Shown: positions 42,463 to 53,538, numbered from the stretch's first letter. The stretch: 64,000 bases of DNA from Anabaena sphaerica FACHB-251 (GCF_014696825.1 NZ_JACJQU010000004.1:62001-126000); one strand, 5' to 3'. Program-made: numbers and translations. The notes: generated by a model from the sequence alone, not told the origin.

Positions 42463-44886
42463 CTAATCATTGCTTATCAAGGTTTCGGCTAAGTCAACCA
42501 ACTGCTCAAATTCAAATTGACGTACAAGTTTTGTTAAAGATTGAATCAAACGAGTTTCTGTTTCTGGAATTTCTCTTACCAGTTCCAAGACTAAGTTAGT
42601 ATTAGCCTCAAGAGCAGCCTCGTATAATTGAGTAATCCATTCTCCAGACATACAGGTTAAATTTTCCGATGTCAAGGGGCTTTCCGCTACATTATCCCAG
42701 GTGACTGCTTGTGTTTCTGCAAAGATATATTTTACACCTAAATGTTTAGCAAGTGCATCAAAAATCGTATGTTCTGCAAAAGGTTTACGCAGAAAATCAT
42801 CACAACCGGCAGAAAGCACTATGGCTTTTTCCTCTTCTAAAACACTTGCTGTTAAGGCAATCACAGCAGTAGCATTACCTTTTGTAGTAGATTTAATATG
42901 TTTTGTGGCATCATAACCATCCATCACAGGCATCCGCATATCCATCCAAATTAAATGTGGTTCCCACTCATCCCAAATAGCGATCGCTTCTTGGCCATTA
43001 CCAGCTTCTTTCATTTCAAAACCCAACGGTTCTAAAAGCTTAATTAATAATTGACGATTAATAGGTTTATCATCTACTGCTAATATTTTATATGTAGGTT
43101 GACCAGGAACTAGTCCCAGCACCCTTGGACGCTCTTCCACATTATTGCTGTTTGTTGCTTGACCTAATTTTGCCTGAATATAAAATTGAAAAGTTGTCCC
43201 TTTTCCTAACTCACTTTCTACGGAAATATCACCTCCCATCAATTGTACAAATTTGCGACTGATAGCTAAACCTAAACCTGTTCCCTCTTGCATTTCTCTT
43301 CCCGCTTCCGCTTGGGTAAAAGCATCAAACAGTTTAGGTAGTTCTGCTGGGGCAATTCCTACCCCAGTATCACGCACCCGAAAATGGAGATTAAAAACAT
43401 CTATTGTTTCTTGTTCTCCTGGAAAGACATAAACAGTAATTTGACCCACAGAGGTGAATTTAATGGAATTGCTGAGTAAATTTATTAAGACCTGACGCAG
43501 TTTTACCCCATCAGTGCAGATATAATGGGGGAGATTTTCATGCCGCTCAAATATCAATTCTAATCCTGCCTGGGTAGCCCGCAGATGCAGCATATCTTCT
43601 AAATCATCAAGTAAGCGATAGAGGTCAAAGTCTTGTGGATTTAGGGTTGTTTTGCCGGCTTCAATTTTGGATAGATCAAGAACATGATTAATTAGAGTTA
43701 ATAAATAGTCACCGCTACGATAAATAATACCTGCATTTTCATACTGGTCTGCGGGAAGATTGTTAGCACGTAACATCAATTGCGAAAAACCGATTACAGC
43801 ATTGAGGGGCGATCGCAACTCATGACTCATATTGGCAATAAACGCACTTTTGGCCTGGTTCGCTGCTTCGGCTTTGGTAGCTAGTTCCTGTGCTTTAGCT
43901 TCACTTTCTTGTAAATCTCTAGTGCGTTCAAAAACGCGGTGTTCTAATTCTGTATTAGCTGTTTTGAGATTTAACCTATATTGGTGGTTTTCTGTGACAA
44001 TAGCTAACATCACCATCGTAGTCACAGATATTACGCCCATAAACAGTTGTAATAATAAAATTGAATGATTCTTCAAAGCTGCATCGTAAAAAACTCCTAA
44101 TCCATAACTCGTAGCAGCAGAAGCTACTATAGATATAATTACCACTAATAAAGTAGTGACTTTGCTACTAAAACGAAAAGCAGACCAAAACAAAGGCAGT
44201 AATAGTAAATACTCTAATGGTTGTGGTTGAATAAAAGTTAAATAGCTAACTATAGATAAAATAACTACTGTAACTAACATTTCCTCGGTTAGCCAAGATT
44301 TAGCTGCAACATCAGGTCTCTTTTTAGCCAAAATTAAAATAGGTGGAGCAAATACTAAAATTCCTATAGAATCACCAACCCACCAGCCCAAGGCAATTTC
44401 TAAATATTTATTCCAAGGTTCATAACCACCTAAACAAACTGTAATTGCACCTAACAATGATTGAAAAATAGTGCCAGTGAACAAACTACAAAGCGAGAAA
44501 ACGACTACGTTTCTAACTTGATTAAAAGGATAATTGGTTCGAGTTAATCGCAGTATGAGTGTTACAGAAATTAGTGAGCCAATAGTAGTACCAATACCTC
44601 CAATCAAAGCTAAAATTATATTTTTAATGCCGATGGAATTAGCTAACATTGCTCCTAAGAATACCCCAAACCAACGCGATCGCCCCCAAAGCAACAAAAA
44701 GCCCACAGCAAAACCCGTACCTGGCCAAACAGGAGTACCAAAAGCCGGCACAGACATTTTTTTCAAAACCAGCCAAGAGACGATATAGTAACTCATGGCA
44801 ATAATTAAGACATCAAACCACCAACGAGGGTTTTTGTAGTCGATACCGAAACGTTGAAAAATCTTCATAGACAAAAAAATAGGCAA
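42463..44886 (-). CDS. Hybrid sensor histidine kinase with MASE1 domain
   Basis: An 807-residue kinase with an N-terminal MASE1 integral-membrane sensor (about eight segments to residue ~290, containing VWPGTGFAVGFLLLWG and GWWVGDSIGILVFAPPILIL). A coiled coil follows, then HisKA (AFIANMSHELRSPLNAVIGFSQL, His near residue 355), HATPase (VLINLLSNSIKF, GTGLGLAISRKFVQLMGG), and a receiver (ILAVDDKPINRQLL, LIWMDMRMPVMDGYDA). The last ~100 residues are helical and present in two more copies downstream. They may be an HPt-like tail, but no clear His motif is seen. An alternative start is ATG 44868. First gene of the signalling cluster. Confidence 0.93.
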   Translation of the reverse strand: MPIFLSMKIFQRFGIDYKNPRWWFDVLIIAMSYYIVSWLVLKKMSVPAFGTPVWPGTGFAVGFLLLWGRSRWFGVFLGAMLANSIGIKNIILALIGGIGTTIGSLISVTLILRLTRTNYPFNQVRNVVVFSLCSLFTGTIFQSLLGAITVCLGGYEPWNKYLEIALGWWVGDSIGILVFAPPILILAKKRPDVAAKSWLTEEMLVTVVILSIVSYLTFIQPQPLEYLLLLPLFWSAFRFSSKVTTLLVVIISIVASAATSYGLGVFYDAALKNHSILLLQLFMGVISVTTMVMLAIVTENHQYRLNLKTANTELEHRVFERTRDLQESEAKAQELATKAEAANQAKSAFIANMSHELRSPLNAVIGFSQLMLRANNLPADQYENAGIIYRSGDYLLTLINHVLDLSKIEAGKTTLNPQDFDLYRLLDDLEDMLHLRATQAGLELIFERHENLPHYICTDGVKLRQVLINLLSNSIKFTSVGQITVYVFPGEQETIDVFNLHFRVRDTGVGIAPAELPKLFDAFTQAEAGREMQEGTGLGLAISRKFVQLMGGDISVESELGKGTTFQFYIQAKLGQATNSNNVEERPRVLGLVPGQPTYKILAVDDKPINRQLLIKLLEPLGFEMKEAGNGQEAIAIWDEWEPHLIWMDMRMPVMDGYDATKHIKSTTKGNATAVIALTASVLEEEKAIVLSAGCDDFLRKPFAEHTIFDALAKHLGVKYIFAETQAVTWDNVAESPLTSENLTCMSGEWITQLYEAALEANTNLVLELVREIPETETRLIQSLTKLVRQFEFEQLVDLAETLISND

Positions 44887-45000
44887 TAGTCAAATATTAC
44901 CAGTCCCCAGTCCCCAGTCCCTAGTCCCTGATCCCCAATTTCTTGACAAAAGCTAAAAAATCTGTTAATAATTGATATTTGTGGAAACTTTACCCTTTAA

Positions 45001-46344
<1,344 letters not shown>

Positions 46345-46438
46345 TCATTGGTCATTAGTCATTAGTCATTAGTCATTAGCAACTAACAACTGATAACTGA
46401 CAACTAACAACTGACAACAAACAACTAACAACTAACAC
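46345..46438. repeat. STRR tract between purA and rplY
   Basis: TTAGTCA and CAACTAA heptamers repeated with small variations over about 95 bases. Non-coding. Confidence 0.8.
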
Positions 46439-46450
46439 ATTAAAAGTAGT

Positions 46451-46747
46451 ATGGCTATTACAGTAGAATCTCAAAAACGTCCAGAAGGTAGCAAGCCCAA
46501 GGCTTTGCGCCGTTCTGGTTTAATCCCCGCTAATTTGTACGGCCACAACGGCACTGAATCCATTTCTTTGGTAGTTGATGCGAAAACCGTGGAACGCTTG
46601 CTCAAACAAGCTGCTCCCAATAAGACTGAAATTGAACTCAATATTCCTGAACTTCAGTGGACTGGTAAAACCGTCCTCCGCGAAGTTCAGATTCACCCAG
46701 CCAAGGGTACACCTTACCATCTGAGTTTTTTTGTTGCTAAAGCCTAA
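46451..46747 (+). CDS. rplY: 50S ribosomal protein L25
   Basis: A 98-residue L25 of the short type, binding 5S rRNA. The start [32 protein letters not shown] matches the L25 N-terminal pattern with the RxxGxIPAxxYG motif. The rest ([24 protein letters not shown]) matches its beta barrel. No CTC-type C-terminal extension is present. An intrinsic terminator follows. Confidence 0.93.
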   Translation: MAITVESQKRPEGSKPKALRRSGLIPANLYGHNGTESISLVVDAKTVERLLKQAAPNKTEIELNIPELQWTGKTVLREVQIHPAKGTPYHLSFFVAKA

Positions 46748-46804
46748 AAGATGGTGTGCATTTTATCGTGAATAGCACTTAAATTTTGTCATAATTGCTG
46801 ATTA

Positions 46805-46831
46805 AACCAGGGTTGAACCCCTGGTTTTTTT
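46805..46831 (+). terminator. Intrinsic terminator after rplY
   Basis: Perfect 8-base stem AACCAGGG/CCCTGGTT with loop TTGAAC followed by a run of seven Ts, about 55 bases after the rplY stop. Confidence 0.88.
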
Positions 46832-46950
46832 GTTAAGCTATCAGGGTTAATATTTTCTAAAACTATCTCCGCCGATACTTGTATGGGTTTACCTGTGCTT
46901 ATCTGCGGCTAAAAATCCCACATTTAACATCCAATACTAGTATAAATCTG

Positions 46951-48516
46951 ATGACAGAAGCAAATCTTCCAGCTTTAATTGAACAAATGTTACAGCCAGG
47001 ATTTTATCCCCATGCGGTGACAGAACCAATTCAACTAATTCAAACTCATGTTTCTTATGTGTTGCTAACTGGAGATTATGTTTATAAGCTGAAAAAACCT
47101 GTGAATTTTGGCTTTTTAGACTACTCCACCTTAGACAAGCGGTTACATTTTTGTCAGGAAGAGTTACGTTTAAATCAGCGGGGCGCAGGTGAATTGTATT
47201 TGCAAGTTTTACCTATAACTTTGACAGGGGAACAATACCATTTAGAGGGAACGGGAGAGATTGTAGAATATGCACTAAAAATGCGCCAGTTTCCCCAAGA
47301 GTCCCTATTTAGTGAACTTTTTGCCCAGAGTAAGTTAAATGAAATGCACTTGCAAGAATTGGGACGGGTGGTAGCTGATTATCATGCCAAAGCCCAGACG
47401 AATGATTACATTCGCAGTTTTGGGGAAGTCTCACAAGTGCGGTTGGCTATTGATGAGAATTATGAACAAACTTTAAAGTATATTGGTGGACCTCAAACAC
47501 AGCAACAATTTACGGAAACAAAAGAATATACAGATAAATTTTTTGCTAATCGTCCAGAATTATTTACTAGCAGAATTGCCAATAACTACATCCGTGAATG
47601 TCACGGCGACTTACACCTGCGAAATATTGCTCTTTGGCATGATAAAATCATGCTGTTTGACTGCATTGAGTTTAATGAGCCGTTTCGCTTCGTTGATGTC
47701 ATGTATGATGTGGCGTTTACGGTGATGGATATCGAAGCACGCGGTAGAAAAGATTTAGGTAATGCCTTTTTAAATGCTTATGTTGAGCAAACTGGAGATT
47801 GGGAAGGTTTGCAGGTGTTACCTTTGTATTTAAGCCGTCAAGCTTATGTGCGGGCAAAGGTGACTTCCTTTTTATTAGATGATCCTAGTGTACCCCCAGA
47901 GGTAAAAGAAGAAGCCGCAAAAACGGCATCTGCATATTATCACCAAGCTTGGGAGTATACTAAAGCCAAGCAAGGACAAGTAATTTTGATGTCAGGTTTA
48001 TCAGGTTCTGGCAAAAGTACCACAGCTAGGTATTTAGCGCGTCAACTCGGAGCAGTTCACTTGCGCTCAGATGCGGTGCGGAAGCATTTGGCTGGCATTC
48101 CTCTGTTAGAACGTGGTGGAGATGAAATATATACACCTGAGATGACTCAAAAGACTTATGATAGGTTATTAACACTGGGAATTACACTGGCTAATCAAGG
48201 TTGGCGTGTGATTTTAGATGCTAAATATGACCGCCAGCATTTACGCCAAGAAGCGATAGCTGCACTGACTAAAGGTAGCGATCAAGCTACTGCTCAGGCA
48301 ACTCAACATCAATTACAGATTATCCACTGCACTGCACCATTAGAAGTATTGCAAGAGCGTTTAGTCAACCGTACTGGTGATATTGCTGATGCTACCGCCG
48401 ATTTATTAGTGTCCCAACTCAACCAAGCTGAACCGTTCACAGACAAAGAACAACCTTACATTAAAATATTGGATACTACTCAACCACTGGAGGCACAATT
48501 ACAAGAATTGATTTAA
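46951..48516 (+). CDS. APH-like kinase fused to a P-loop (AAA_33) kinase
   Basis: A 521-residue two-domain protein starting at ATG 46951 (MTEANLPALIEQML); a frame from 46879 adds 24 residues without homologous pattern. The N-terminal half is an aminoglycoside-phosphotransferase-like kinase (YVYKLKKPVNFGFLDYSTLDKR, ECHGDLHLRNIALWHDKIMLFDCIEFNEPFRFVDVMYDVAFTVMDIE; HGDLHxxN catalytic loop and DxxxF). The C-terminal half is a P-loop kinase (ILMSGLSGSGKSTTARYLAR, then HLRSDAVRKHL and DAKYDR). The family is widespread in cyanobacteria; the substrate is unknown. Confidence 0.88.
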   Translation: MTEANLPALIEQMLQPGFYPHAVTEPIQLIQTHVSYVLLTGDYVYKLKKPVNFGFLDYSTLDKRLHFCQEELRLNQRGAGELYLQVLPITLTGEQYHLEGTGEIVEYALKMRQFPQESLFSELFAQSKLNEMHLQELGRVVADYHAKAQTNDYIRSFGEVSQVRLAIDENYEQTLKYIGGPQTQQQFTETKEYTDKFFANRPELFTSRIANNYIRECHGDLHLRNIALWHDKIMLFDCIEFNEPFRFVDVMYDVAFTVMDIEARGRKDLGNAFLNAYVEQTGDWEGLQVLPLYLSRQAYVRAKVTSFLLDDPSVPPEVKEEAAKTASAYYHQAWEYTKAKQGQVILMSGLSGSGKSTTARYLARQLGAVHLRSDAVRKHLAGIPLLERGGDEIYTPEMTQKTYDRLLTLGITLANQGWRVILDAKYDRQHLRQEAIAALTKGSDQATAQATQHQLQIIHCTAPLEVLQERLVNRTGDIADATADLLVSQLNQAEPFTDKEQPYIKILDTTQPLEAQLQELI

Positions 48517-48631
48517 GGCAGAAGGCAGGAGTCACGAAAAAGAATTAATTTTTCTCTCTATAACTCTCAATTCCCTCTGGACTCTCACCTGTCACCTGTC
48601 ACCTATTCCTTAATTTTGAATTCCTAACATT

Positions 48632-49144
48632 ATGGCTTCTAACAAGAATATCCTCAGCGAAATATTATCTTCTTCGCCAAACTTTTTTTCTCAACTGGTA
48701 TTTGGGTTTCTGTTAACTATTATTTTCGGTTATACGGGAGCTTCATTAATACTAAGTTTGTTCTTGGGTATTATGGGTGGTGTTGCTTTAGGTTGGTTTA
48801 CAACAGTCAACGAAAATAACCCCCCAATACCAGATGTAGCTTCTAATGATGGTATTGATGCAGCACTGAAATACTGGTTATTTTTCATGTTCAGTTTCCT
48901 GTTTCTCGGTTATTCAGCACCAATAAGTATTTTATTTGGAGGAATATCAGCTTTAGGTGGAGGTTGGATTATTGCTTGGTGGAGAAGTAAGGAAGAAACT
49001 AGAACTCAGCTATCAGATGAAATTATAGAAAAAACAGATATTGCCGAACCTAATGAAAGAAGCAGCAAAAGGCAAAAAAGAATACCTACCCGTCGCTATC
49101 GTCGCGCTTCTGGAAGTTTCAATTTTCGCTTTTGGCAAAGATAA
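48632..49144 (+). CDS. Conserved membrane protein of unknown function
   Basis: A 170-residue protein with about four hydrophobic segments: FSQLVFGFLLTIIFGYTG, LILSLFLGIMGGVALGWF, KYWLFFMFSFLFLGYSAP and ILFGGISALGGGWIIAWW. It ends in a charged tail rich in Arg and Lys (KRQKRIPTRRYRRASG). It is likely an inner or thylakoid membrane protein. No family is recognised. It lies between the kinase fusion and the YdcF-type gene, all on one strand. Confidence 0.7.
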   Translation: MASNKNILSEILSSSPNFFSQLVFGFLLTIIFGYTGASLILSLFLGIMGGVALGWFTTVNENNPPIPDVASNDGIDAALKYWLFFMFSFLFLGYSAPISILFGGISALGGGWIIAWWRSKEETRTQLSDEIIEKTDIAEPNERSSKRQKRIPTRRYRRASGSFNFRFWQR

Positions 49145-49224
49145 GATTGGGAATTGGGGACTGGGGCAGGGGGCAGGGGAAAATTATTTGTATTTTCCCA
49201 ATCACCAATTATGAATTATGAATT

Positions 49225-50016
49225 ATGTTTCTATATCTTTCTAAATTACTGCCTCTGTTTTTTTACCCTTTGGGATTAGCTAGTATTAGTTTAATCGTGG
49301 CTTTGGTAACTTTGTGGAAACGTCCAAAAATTGCGGCTATATGTATTTCTCTGTCTTTAACTTTATTGCTGGTTTGTAGTAATGCTTGGGTGGCTAAGAA
49401 TCTGGTGCGATCGCTAGAATGGCAAAATATCCCTGCTACGGAAATACCAAAAGCTGAGGCTATTGTGGTTTTAGGTGGTGCGACTAAATCAGGTATTTGG
49501 CCTCGTCCGACTGTGGATTTAAGTGAATCGGGCGATCGCGTTATTTATGCTGCTCAACTCTATCGGCAAAAAAAAGCGCCTATAATCATTTTAAGTGGTG
49601 GCCGCATCGATTGGCGTGGTGGTGGTTCTCCAGAATCAGCAGATATGGCTACTATCCTCACATCTATTGGTATTCCTTCAGAGGCGATTATTCAAGAACC
49701 AGATTCTTTAAATACCTACCAAAATGCTGTAAATGTGAAGAAAATTCTGGAATCTCGCGGAATTAAAAAGGTATTATTAGTAACTTCTGCAATGCACACA
49801 CCGCGATCGCTGAAAATTTTTCAACGTCAAGGTATTGATGTCACTCCTGCACCAACCGACTTTCTGGTTAGCCAAGGTGAACTGCAAGAACTAGTCAGCA
49901 CGCCCAAAGCCGCTATACTGAATTTATTACCTGATACTGATAACTTGAACCAATTTACTACTGCTTTAAAAGAATATATTGGCAGTTTTATTTATAGCTT
50001 ACGAGGTTGGTTATAA
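49225..50016 (+). CDS. YdcF/ElyC/SanA-type (DUF218) membrane protein
   Basis: A 263-residue protein with two N-terminal membrane segments (LPLFFYPLGLASISLIVALVTL and AAICISLSLTLLLVCSNAWV) and a DUF218 domain: AEAIVVLGGATKSG, IYAAQLYRQKKAPIIILSGGRI, PSEAIIQEPDSLNTYQNAVNV and KVLLVTSAMHTPRSLKIFQRQGIDV. ElyC and SanA relatives affect envelope precursor lipid metabolism and vancomycin sensitivity in enterics. A role in cell envelope homeostasis is likely; the reaction is unknown. Confidence 0.9.
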   Translation: MFLYLSKLLPLFFYPLGLASISLIVALVTLWKRPKIAAICISLSLTLLLVCSNAWVAKNLVRSLEWQNIPATEIPKAEAIVVLGGATKSGIWPRPTVDLSESGDRVIYAAQLYRQKKAPIIILSGGRIDWRGGGSPESADMATILTSIGIPSEAIIQEPDSLNTYQNAVNVKKILESRGIKKVLLVTSAMHTPRSLKIFQRQGIDVTPAPTDFLVSQGELQELVSTPKAAILNLLPDTDNLNQFTTALKEYIGSFIYSLRGWL

Positions 50017-50108
50017 AAATTCAAAATTCACAATATTGCCTCCGGCAGGCTACGCCAGCAAAATTCAAAAACTTCTGACTATTACCAATTACCAATTACC
50101 AATTACTC

Positions 50109-50327
50109 ATGAAAGAACTACCATATATTGTCCCATCATCTCAGCCGGAAGTTGAGGAAGTGTTTGCAGTTCACCAAACAACTATAGAGTTTTACCAAGA
50201 AGTTCAGACCCGTTCTGAATTTCAAACTTATTGCGATTGGTATTACAAAACCGCTGCCGAAAACCGTAGAGAATTAGAAAAAATGCGCGGCGAACTGAAT
50301 ATTATGGGGTGGTTTTTTCGCCGCTAA
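50109..50327 (+). CDS. Small conserved cyanobacterial protein
   Basis: A 72-residue protein: LPYIVPSSQPEVEEVFAVHQTTIEFYQEVQ, then RSEFQTYCDWYYKTAAENRRELEKMRGELNIMGWFFRR. It is predicted to be helical, with a C-terminal coiled-coil-like segment and a GWFFRR end that could touch a membrane. Composition is normal for a real gene. No function is assigned. Codirectional with the YdcF-type gene, about 90 bases downstream. Confidence 0.6.
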   Translation: MKELPYIVPSSQPEVEEVFAVHQTTIEFYQEVQTRSEFQTYCDWYYKTAAENRRELEKMRGELNIMGWFFRR

Positions 50328-50396
50328 AAGAATACAGTAGTGAGTTATCAGTTATCTGTGACTTATGCCTTCTGACTCCTGACTCCTGACTCCTAT

Positions 50397-50618
50397 TTAA
50401 ATAACTTCTAATTCATTCTCACGTAAATGAGCTTTAAATTTTTTGCTAAACTGGACTAAAATCGGCAGGTTGGCACTTACGGGTCTACCTTGCCATTGGG
50501 TGACAATAGCAGAAATTTCGCCTTCTGTACCTTTGAGATCAAAAGGCTGATTGCGATTTTCAGGATGATGATAAACTACTACCGACTCTTTTACACGGAC
50601 GCGATCGCCAATATTCAT
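50397..50618 (-). CDS. ftrV: Ferredoxin-thioredoxin reductase, variable chain
   Basis: A 73-residue SH3-like barrel protein: MNIGDRVRVKESVVVYHHPENRNQPFDLKGTEGEISAIV and WQGRPVSANLPILVQFSKKFKAHLRENEL. These are hallmark segments of FtrV, which docks on the [4Fe-4S] catalytic chain FtrC to reduce thioredoxins with electrons from photosynthetic ferredoxin. FtrC is not in the window. The size fits a cyanobacterial FtrV. It confirms an oxygenic phototroph. Confidence 0.92.
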   Translation of the reverse strand: MNIGDRVRVKESVVVYHHPENRNQPFDLKGTEGEISAIVTQWQGRPVSANLPILVQFSKKFKAHLRENELEVI

Positions 50619-50709
50619 ATTATTATTATTTATACCTGAGTTGTGCTTGTTTACTGAGGTTTCCTCGCTTGGTTGATTTTACCATATCTCTACAGTCGAG
50701 AAATATAGC

Positions 50710-52680
50710 TTATTCGCGCTTTGGGCAGAATTGCTGTAATTGTTGAGGAAGTTGCCGACAAACCTGCCCAAAAGATTGGGGCTGAAGTTGCCACCAAGCA
50801 AATAGACCCAGACTTGTACCCCCTACCAGCAAAGCTAAAAACCCTCCCAGTATAACTACCAGCTTACCGCGATTTGCTTCTTTAACTACAGTAGGGGCTG
50901 ATTCCTCTGCTTGATCCAAATCCAATAAAGCTAGAGAACTATCTGCTAAGGAATCAACTGTTGCTGCTTGTAGTTCTGAAGTTTCTGCCTCTGGTGCTGT
51001 TATTGCTAGTTCGTCTTCTGGTTGAATAGGTTCTAATTCTAATACTAGTGGTGCAGCTTTAACAGGCACTAAATAGGCTTGGGAAATGTGGCAAACAGTG
51101 AGAACAACAGATGTGTTATCTTGACCGTTTTTTTCATTTGCCAATTTAACCCAGTTACGTGCAGCATCTTCCACAGCAAGTTTACCTGTTAATAGGGGAA
51201 TTGCATAATCCTGCCAAGATTTTTCCACCCAATCATGATCACTTAAACCATCGGAACAAAGTAATAAAATCCCGTCTTCTTCCAAAATAAAGCGTTTGAT
51301 GGAAAATTGCAGAGATTCGGCTTCTTTTGTCCCTAATGCTTGCGTAAGGGCATGAGCATTAGGTGTTGTATTTGCTTGACGATACAAACTTTGTCCAAAA
51401 CAGACTTCCCTAGTTGCCATATCATCATCTATGGTTAGTAGTTGGCAATAGTGGGGAGTGATCCAGTAAGCACGACTATCACCAACATTAGCTAAATAAA
51501 GTTCATGGGCGTTTTCCGACTCCCATCCTGTGTTTGTAACTATGCGTTGCGGTAATTGTATGGCCATGACTAAAGTGGTGGCCATGCGTTCTCTACCTTG
51601 GCGCTGTTGTTCGTCATTACGAGACCAAATCATATTATTCACTACACGCAAACTAGCTTCTAGCTGTTGCTGCAACAAGTCCGGAGGGACAATTTCTGTT
51701 TGTTCTGCTACATCTTGTAACCAAGCACGGATTTGTAATTTCAAAGACTGGACTGCTAATTGACTGGCTACTTCTCCACCTTCATGGCCACCAATGCCAT
51801 CACAAACTATTGATAAGTGTTGGTTTAAATAGTTATCTAAGTCACTAGAGTTACTGGGGTAGCAGGTATCTTCATTGTGTCTCATCACAGGACCTGTATC
51901 TGTGAACCCTGCAACTTTCAACATTAAGGGCATTTCTGCTGCTGATGCCAGTAATAATTGATTGAGTTGATTGGTAATTGTGGCCAAATCTTGATCACCC
52001 TGGCACATCTGCTGGATGATGCAACTTAACCCTTCGGCTATTTCTGCTTTTGCTACTAGTACCCATGACTGCCAAGACTCACCCAAGTCCTGTAAGGTTA
52101 GCTTTTCTGTTGTTTGATGCAGTTCTAACAGCTTTACACACCAACCTTGAATCAATAAATTATCTGGTGATACCAAGCTTGCGGCTACTCCCAATTCTGA
52201 TAATGGTTTCCACAATTGGAGAATTTGCCATAGCCAGTACAATTGCCTAACGGCCTTTGCTTGTTCCCAAACTTCGGTAATTCTGGGGTAGAGATTCCCT
52301 TTACCATCTATGGGGGCATTTTCTAATAAGAGAATATCATTTGTGTCTGCGTTTAAAGAACTCGTGAATCCGTAGGGCTGGGGGATGTGCAACCTTTCTG
52401 GATATAGTTTTAGGTAAGGAATAACTGCTGGTGGCAATTCTGACACCATGTCTGGTGGTAGTCCTGGTTGAGTATCCAGGCAAATTTGCTGTGTAATTAC
52501 CTCATATCTGTCTGCAATTTTTGTTTCTGGGGGTATTGTCGCTGCTACTGTGCCAGTTGCCCAAAGATAGCGGTAAAGTATGGGTGTTTGACAAGTTTGA
52601 CAAAGGCGATCGCCTATATTATTAATGGGTTGATCACAGTCTGGATTTGGGCAATGAATGATCCGCTCTTTAGAAATCAT
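50710..52680 (-). CDS. PP2C-type serine/threonine phosphatase with zinc ribbon and C-terminal anchor
   Basis: A protein of 656 residues starting at ATG 52680 (MISKERIIHCPNPDCDQ); a frame ten residues longer exists. An N-terminal zinc ribbon has CPNPDCD and LCQTC. Residues ~60-240 resemble a degenerate kinase-like or tetratricopeptide-free helical region (VRQLYWLWQILQLWKPLSELGV, LVSPDNLLI). The PP2C domain spans ~260-530: FTDTGPVMRHNEDTCYP, IVCDGIGGHEGGEVAS, LANVGDSRAYWI, ILLLCSDGLSDHDWV and GQDNTSVVLTV, with the metal-binding Asp residues kept. A single membrane segment (LVVILGGFLALLVGGTSLGLFAWW) is close to the C-terminus. Confidence 0.93.
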   Translation of the reverse strand: MISKERIIHCPNPDCDQPINNIGDRLCQTCQTPILYRYLWATGTVAATIPPETKIADRYEVITQQICLDTQPGLPPDMVSELPPAVIPYLKLYPERLHIPQPYGFTSSLNADTNDILLLENAPIDGKGNLYPRITEVWEQAKAVRQLYWLWQILQLWKPLSELGVAASLVSPDNLLIQGWCVKLLELHQTTEKLTLQDLGESWQSWVLVAKAEIAEGLSCIIQQMCQGDQDLATITNQLNQLLLASAAEMPLMLKVAGFTDTGPVMRHNEDTCYPSNSSDLDNYLNQHLSIVCDGIGGHEGGEVASQLAVQSLKLQIRAWLQDVAEQTEIVPPDLLQQQLEASLRVVNNMIWSRNDEQQRQGRERMATTLVMAIQLPQRIVTNTGWESENAHELYLANVGDSRAYWITPHYCQLLTIDDDMATREVCFGQSLYRQANTTPNAHALTQALGTKEAESLQFSIKRFILEEDGILLLCSDGLSDHDWVEKSWQDYAIPLLTGKLAVEDAARNWVKLANEKNGQDNTSVVLTVCHISQAYLVPVKAAPLVLELEPIQPEDELAITAPEAETSELQAATVDSLADSSLALLDLDQAEESAPTVVKEANRGKLVVILGGFLALLVGGTSLGLFAWWQLQPQSFGQVCRQLPQQLQQFCPKRE

Positions 52681-52757
52681 AAATGTATAAATTATAAAAG
52701 TGAATTTCAATTAACTTTAGATGTCAAGAACTGGAAGTTTAGAATAAACTGTGTGTA

Positions 52758-52916
52758 AGTAAGTGGGCGTTAAAAATTGTCGTTATGACAAGGGAACAGG
52801 GAACAGGGAACAGGGAACGGGGAACGGGGAAGAGGGTTTTGGTGAATTTACTTTTTGTTACATACTACTCTTCGAGAAGCCGCTACGCGTCTACGGTTTT
52901 TTCCCGCCGACTTACT
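52758..52916 (+). mobile_element. Miniature inverted-repeat element, family A, copy 3
   Basis: A 159-base element with ends AGTAAGTGGGCGTTAAAAA and CCCGCCGACTTACT. The left flank is TA; the right flank is TG, presumably TA mutated. The interior has a GGGAACA tract and a CTCTTCGAGAAGCCGC insert not found in the copy at 31102. It lies upstream of the phosphatase gene. Confidence 0.82.
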
Positions 52917-53067
52917 TGTATCTCCGGTTAGACGTTGTTACTTAATTTAATCAAAAATTGCTTGTGAGAAATTCCAAGCCTTGATTTCCGTAAATAGTGA
53001 TTGTCTAGATGTAGTTAATCACAAAATAATATTGGGATAAATTAAATGTAGTGTCTAGGATGGCGCT

Positions 53068-53502
53068 ATGCAAATTTTTACCTTAGTTTGGCTAGTAGCA
53101 GGTATAGTTCTGTGTTTAATGGAACTTTTGTTACCAACTGCTTTTGTACAGTTCATGATGGGAATTAGTGCCTTTGTGGTGGCGCTAATGTCTTACTTGG
53201 GTTTGGGAAGTTTATGGCTGCAAGTTGTGATCTGGCTGTTGCTTTCCAGTCTGCTAGTTGTGTTTTCCCGTAGGTTTTTACAACCACCAACACGTAAGTC
53301 TAAAATCACTGATGCGGTGATCGGGGAAACTTTAACAGAAATTTTACCAGGACAGGTGGGAAGGGTACTATATGAGGGAAATTCTTGGCGCGCTAGATGT
53401 GATGATCACAAAATCAGTTTAGCACCAGGGCAAACAGTTTATGTAGTTAGCAGAGAAGGTACAACGTTAATTGTCATGCCGGAAAACGTTTTGCATTCGT
53501 AG
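53068..53502 (+). CDS. NfeD family protein
   Basis: A 144-residue protein with two or three N-terminal membrane segments (FTLVWLVAGIVLCLMELLLPTAF and FMMGISAFVVALMSYLGLG, then WLQVVIWLLLSSLLVVFS) and a C-terminal OB-like domain (GETLTEILPGQVGRVLYEGNSWRARCDD and PGQTVYVVSREGTTLIV). NfeD proteins pair with SPFH-domain proteins in membrane microdomains; the SPFH gene lies 36 bases downstream on the same strand, so they form an operon. Confidence 0.93.
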   Translation: MQIFTLVWLVAGIVLCLMELLLPTAFVQFMMGISAFVVALMSYLGLGSLWLQVVIWLLLSSLLVVFSRRFLQPPTRKSKITDAVIGETLTEILPGQVGRVLYEGNSWRARCDDHKISLAPGQTVYVVSREGTTLIVMPENVLHS

Positions 53503-53538
53503 TTGTGAATTTACTTACTACTGAGGAGATGCTTACAA

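Noticed and set aside
42701-42916. Forward frame opposite the MASE1 kinase receiver
   Set aside because: It is the antisense shadow of conserved codons; the similar shadow at 38169-38381 simply reflects the duplicated kinase tail on the other strand.
46345-46438. TTAGTCA/CAACTAA repeats considered as a possible CRISPR array
   Set aside because: The units are 7 bases with no unique spacers, typical of STRR.
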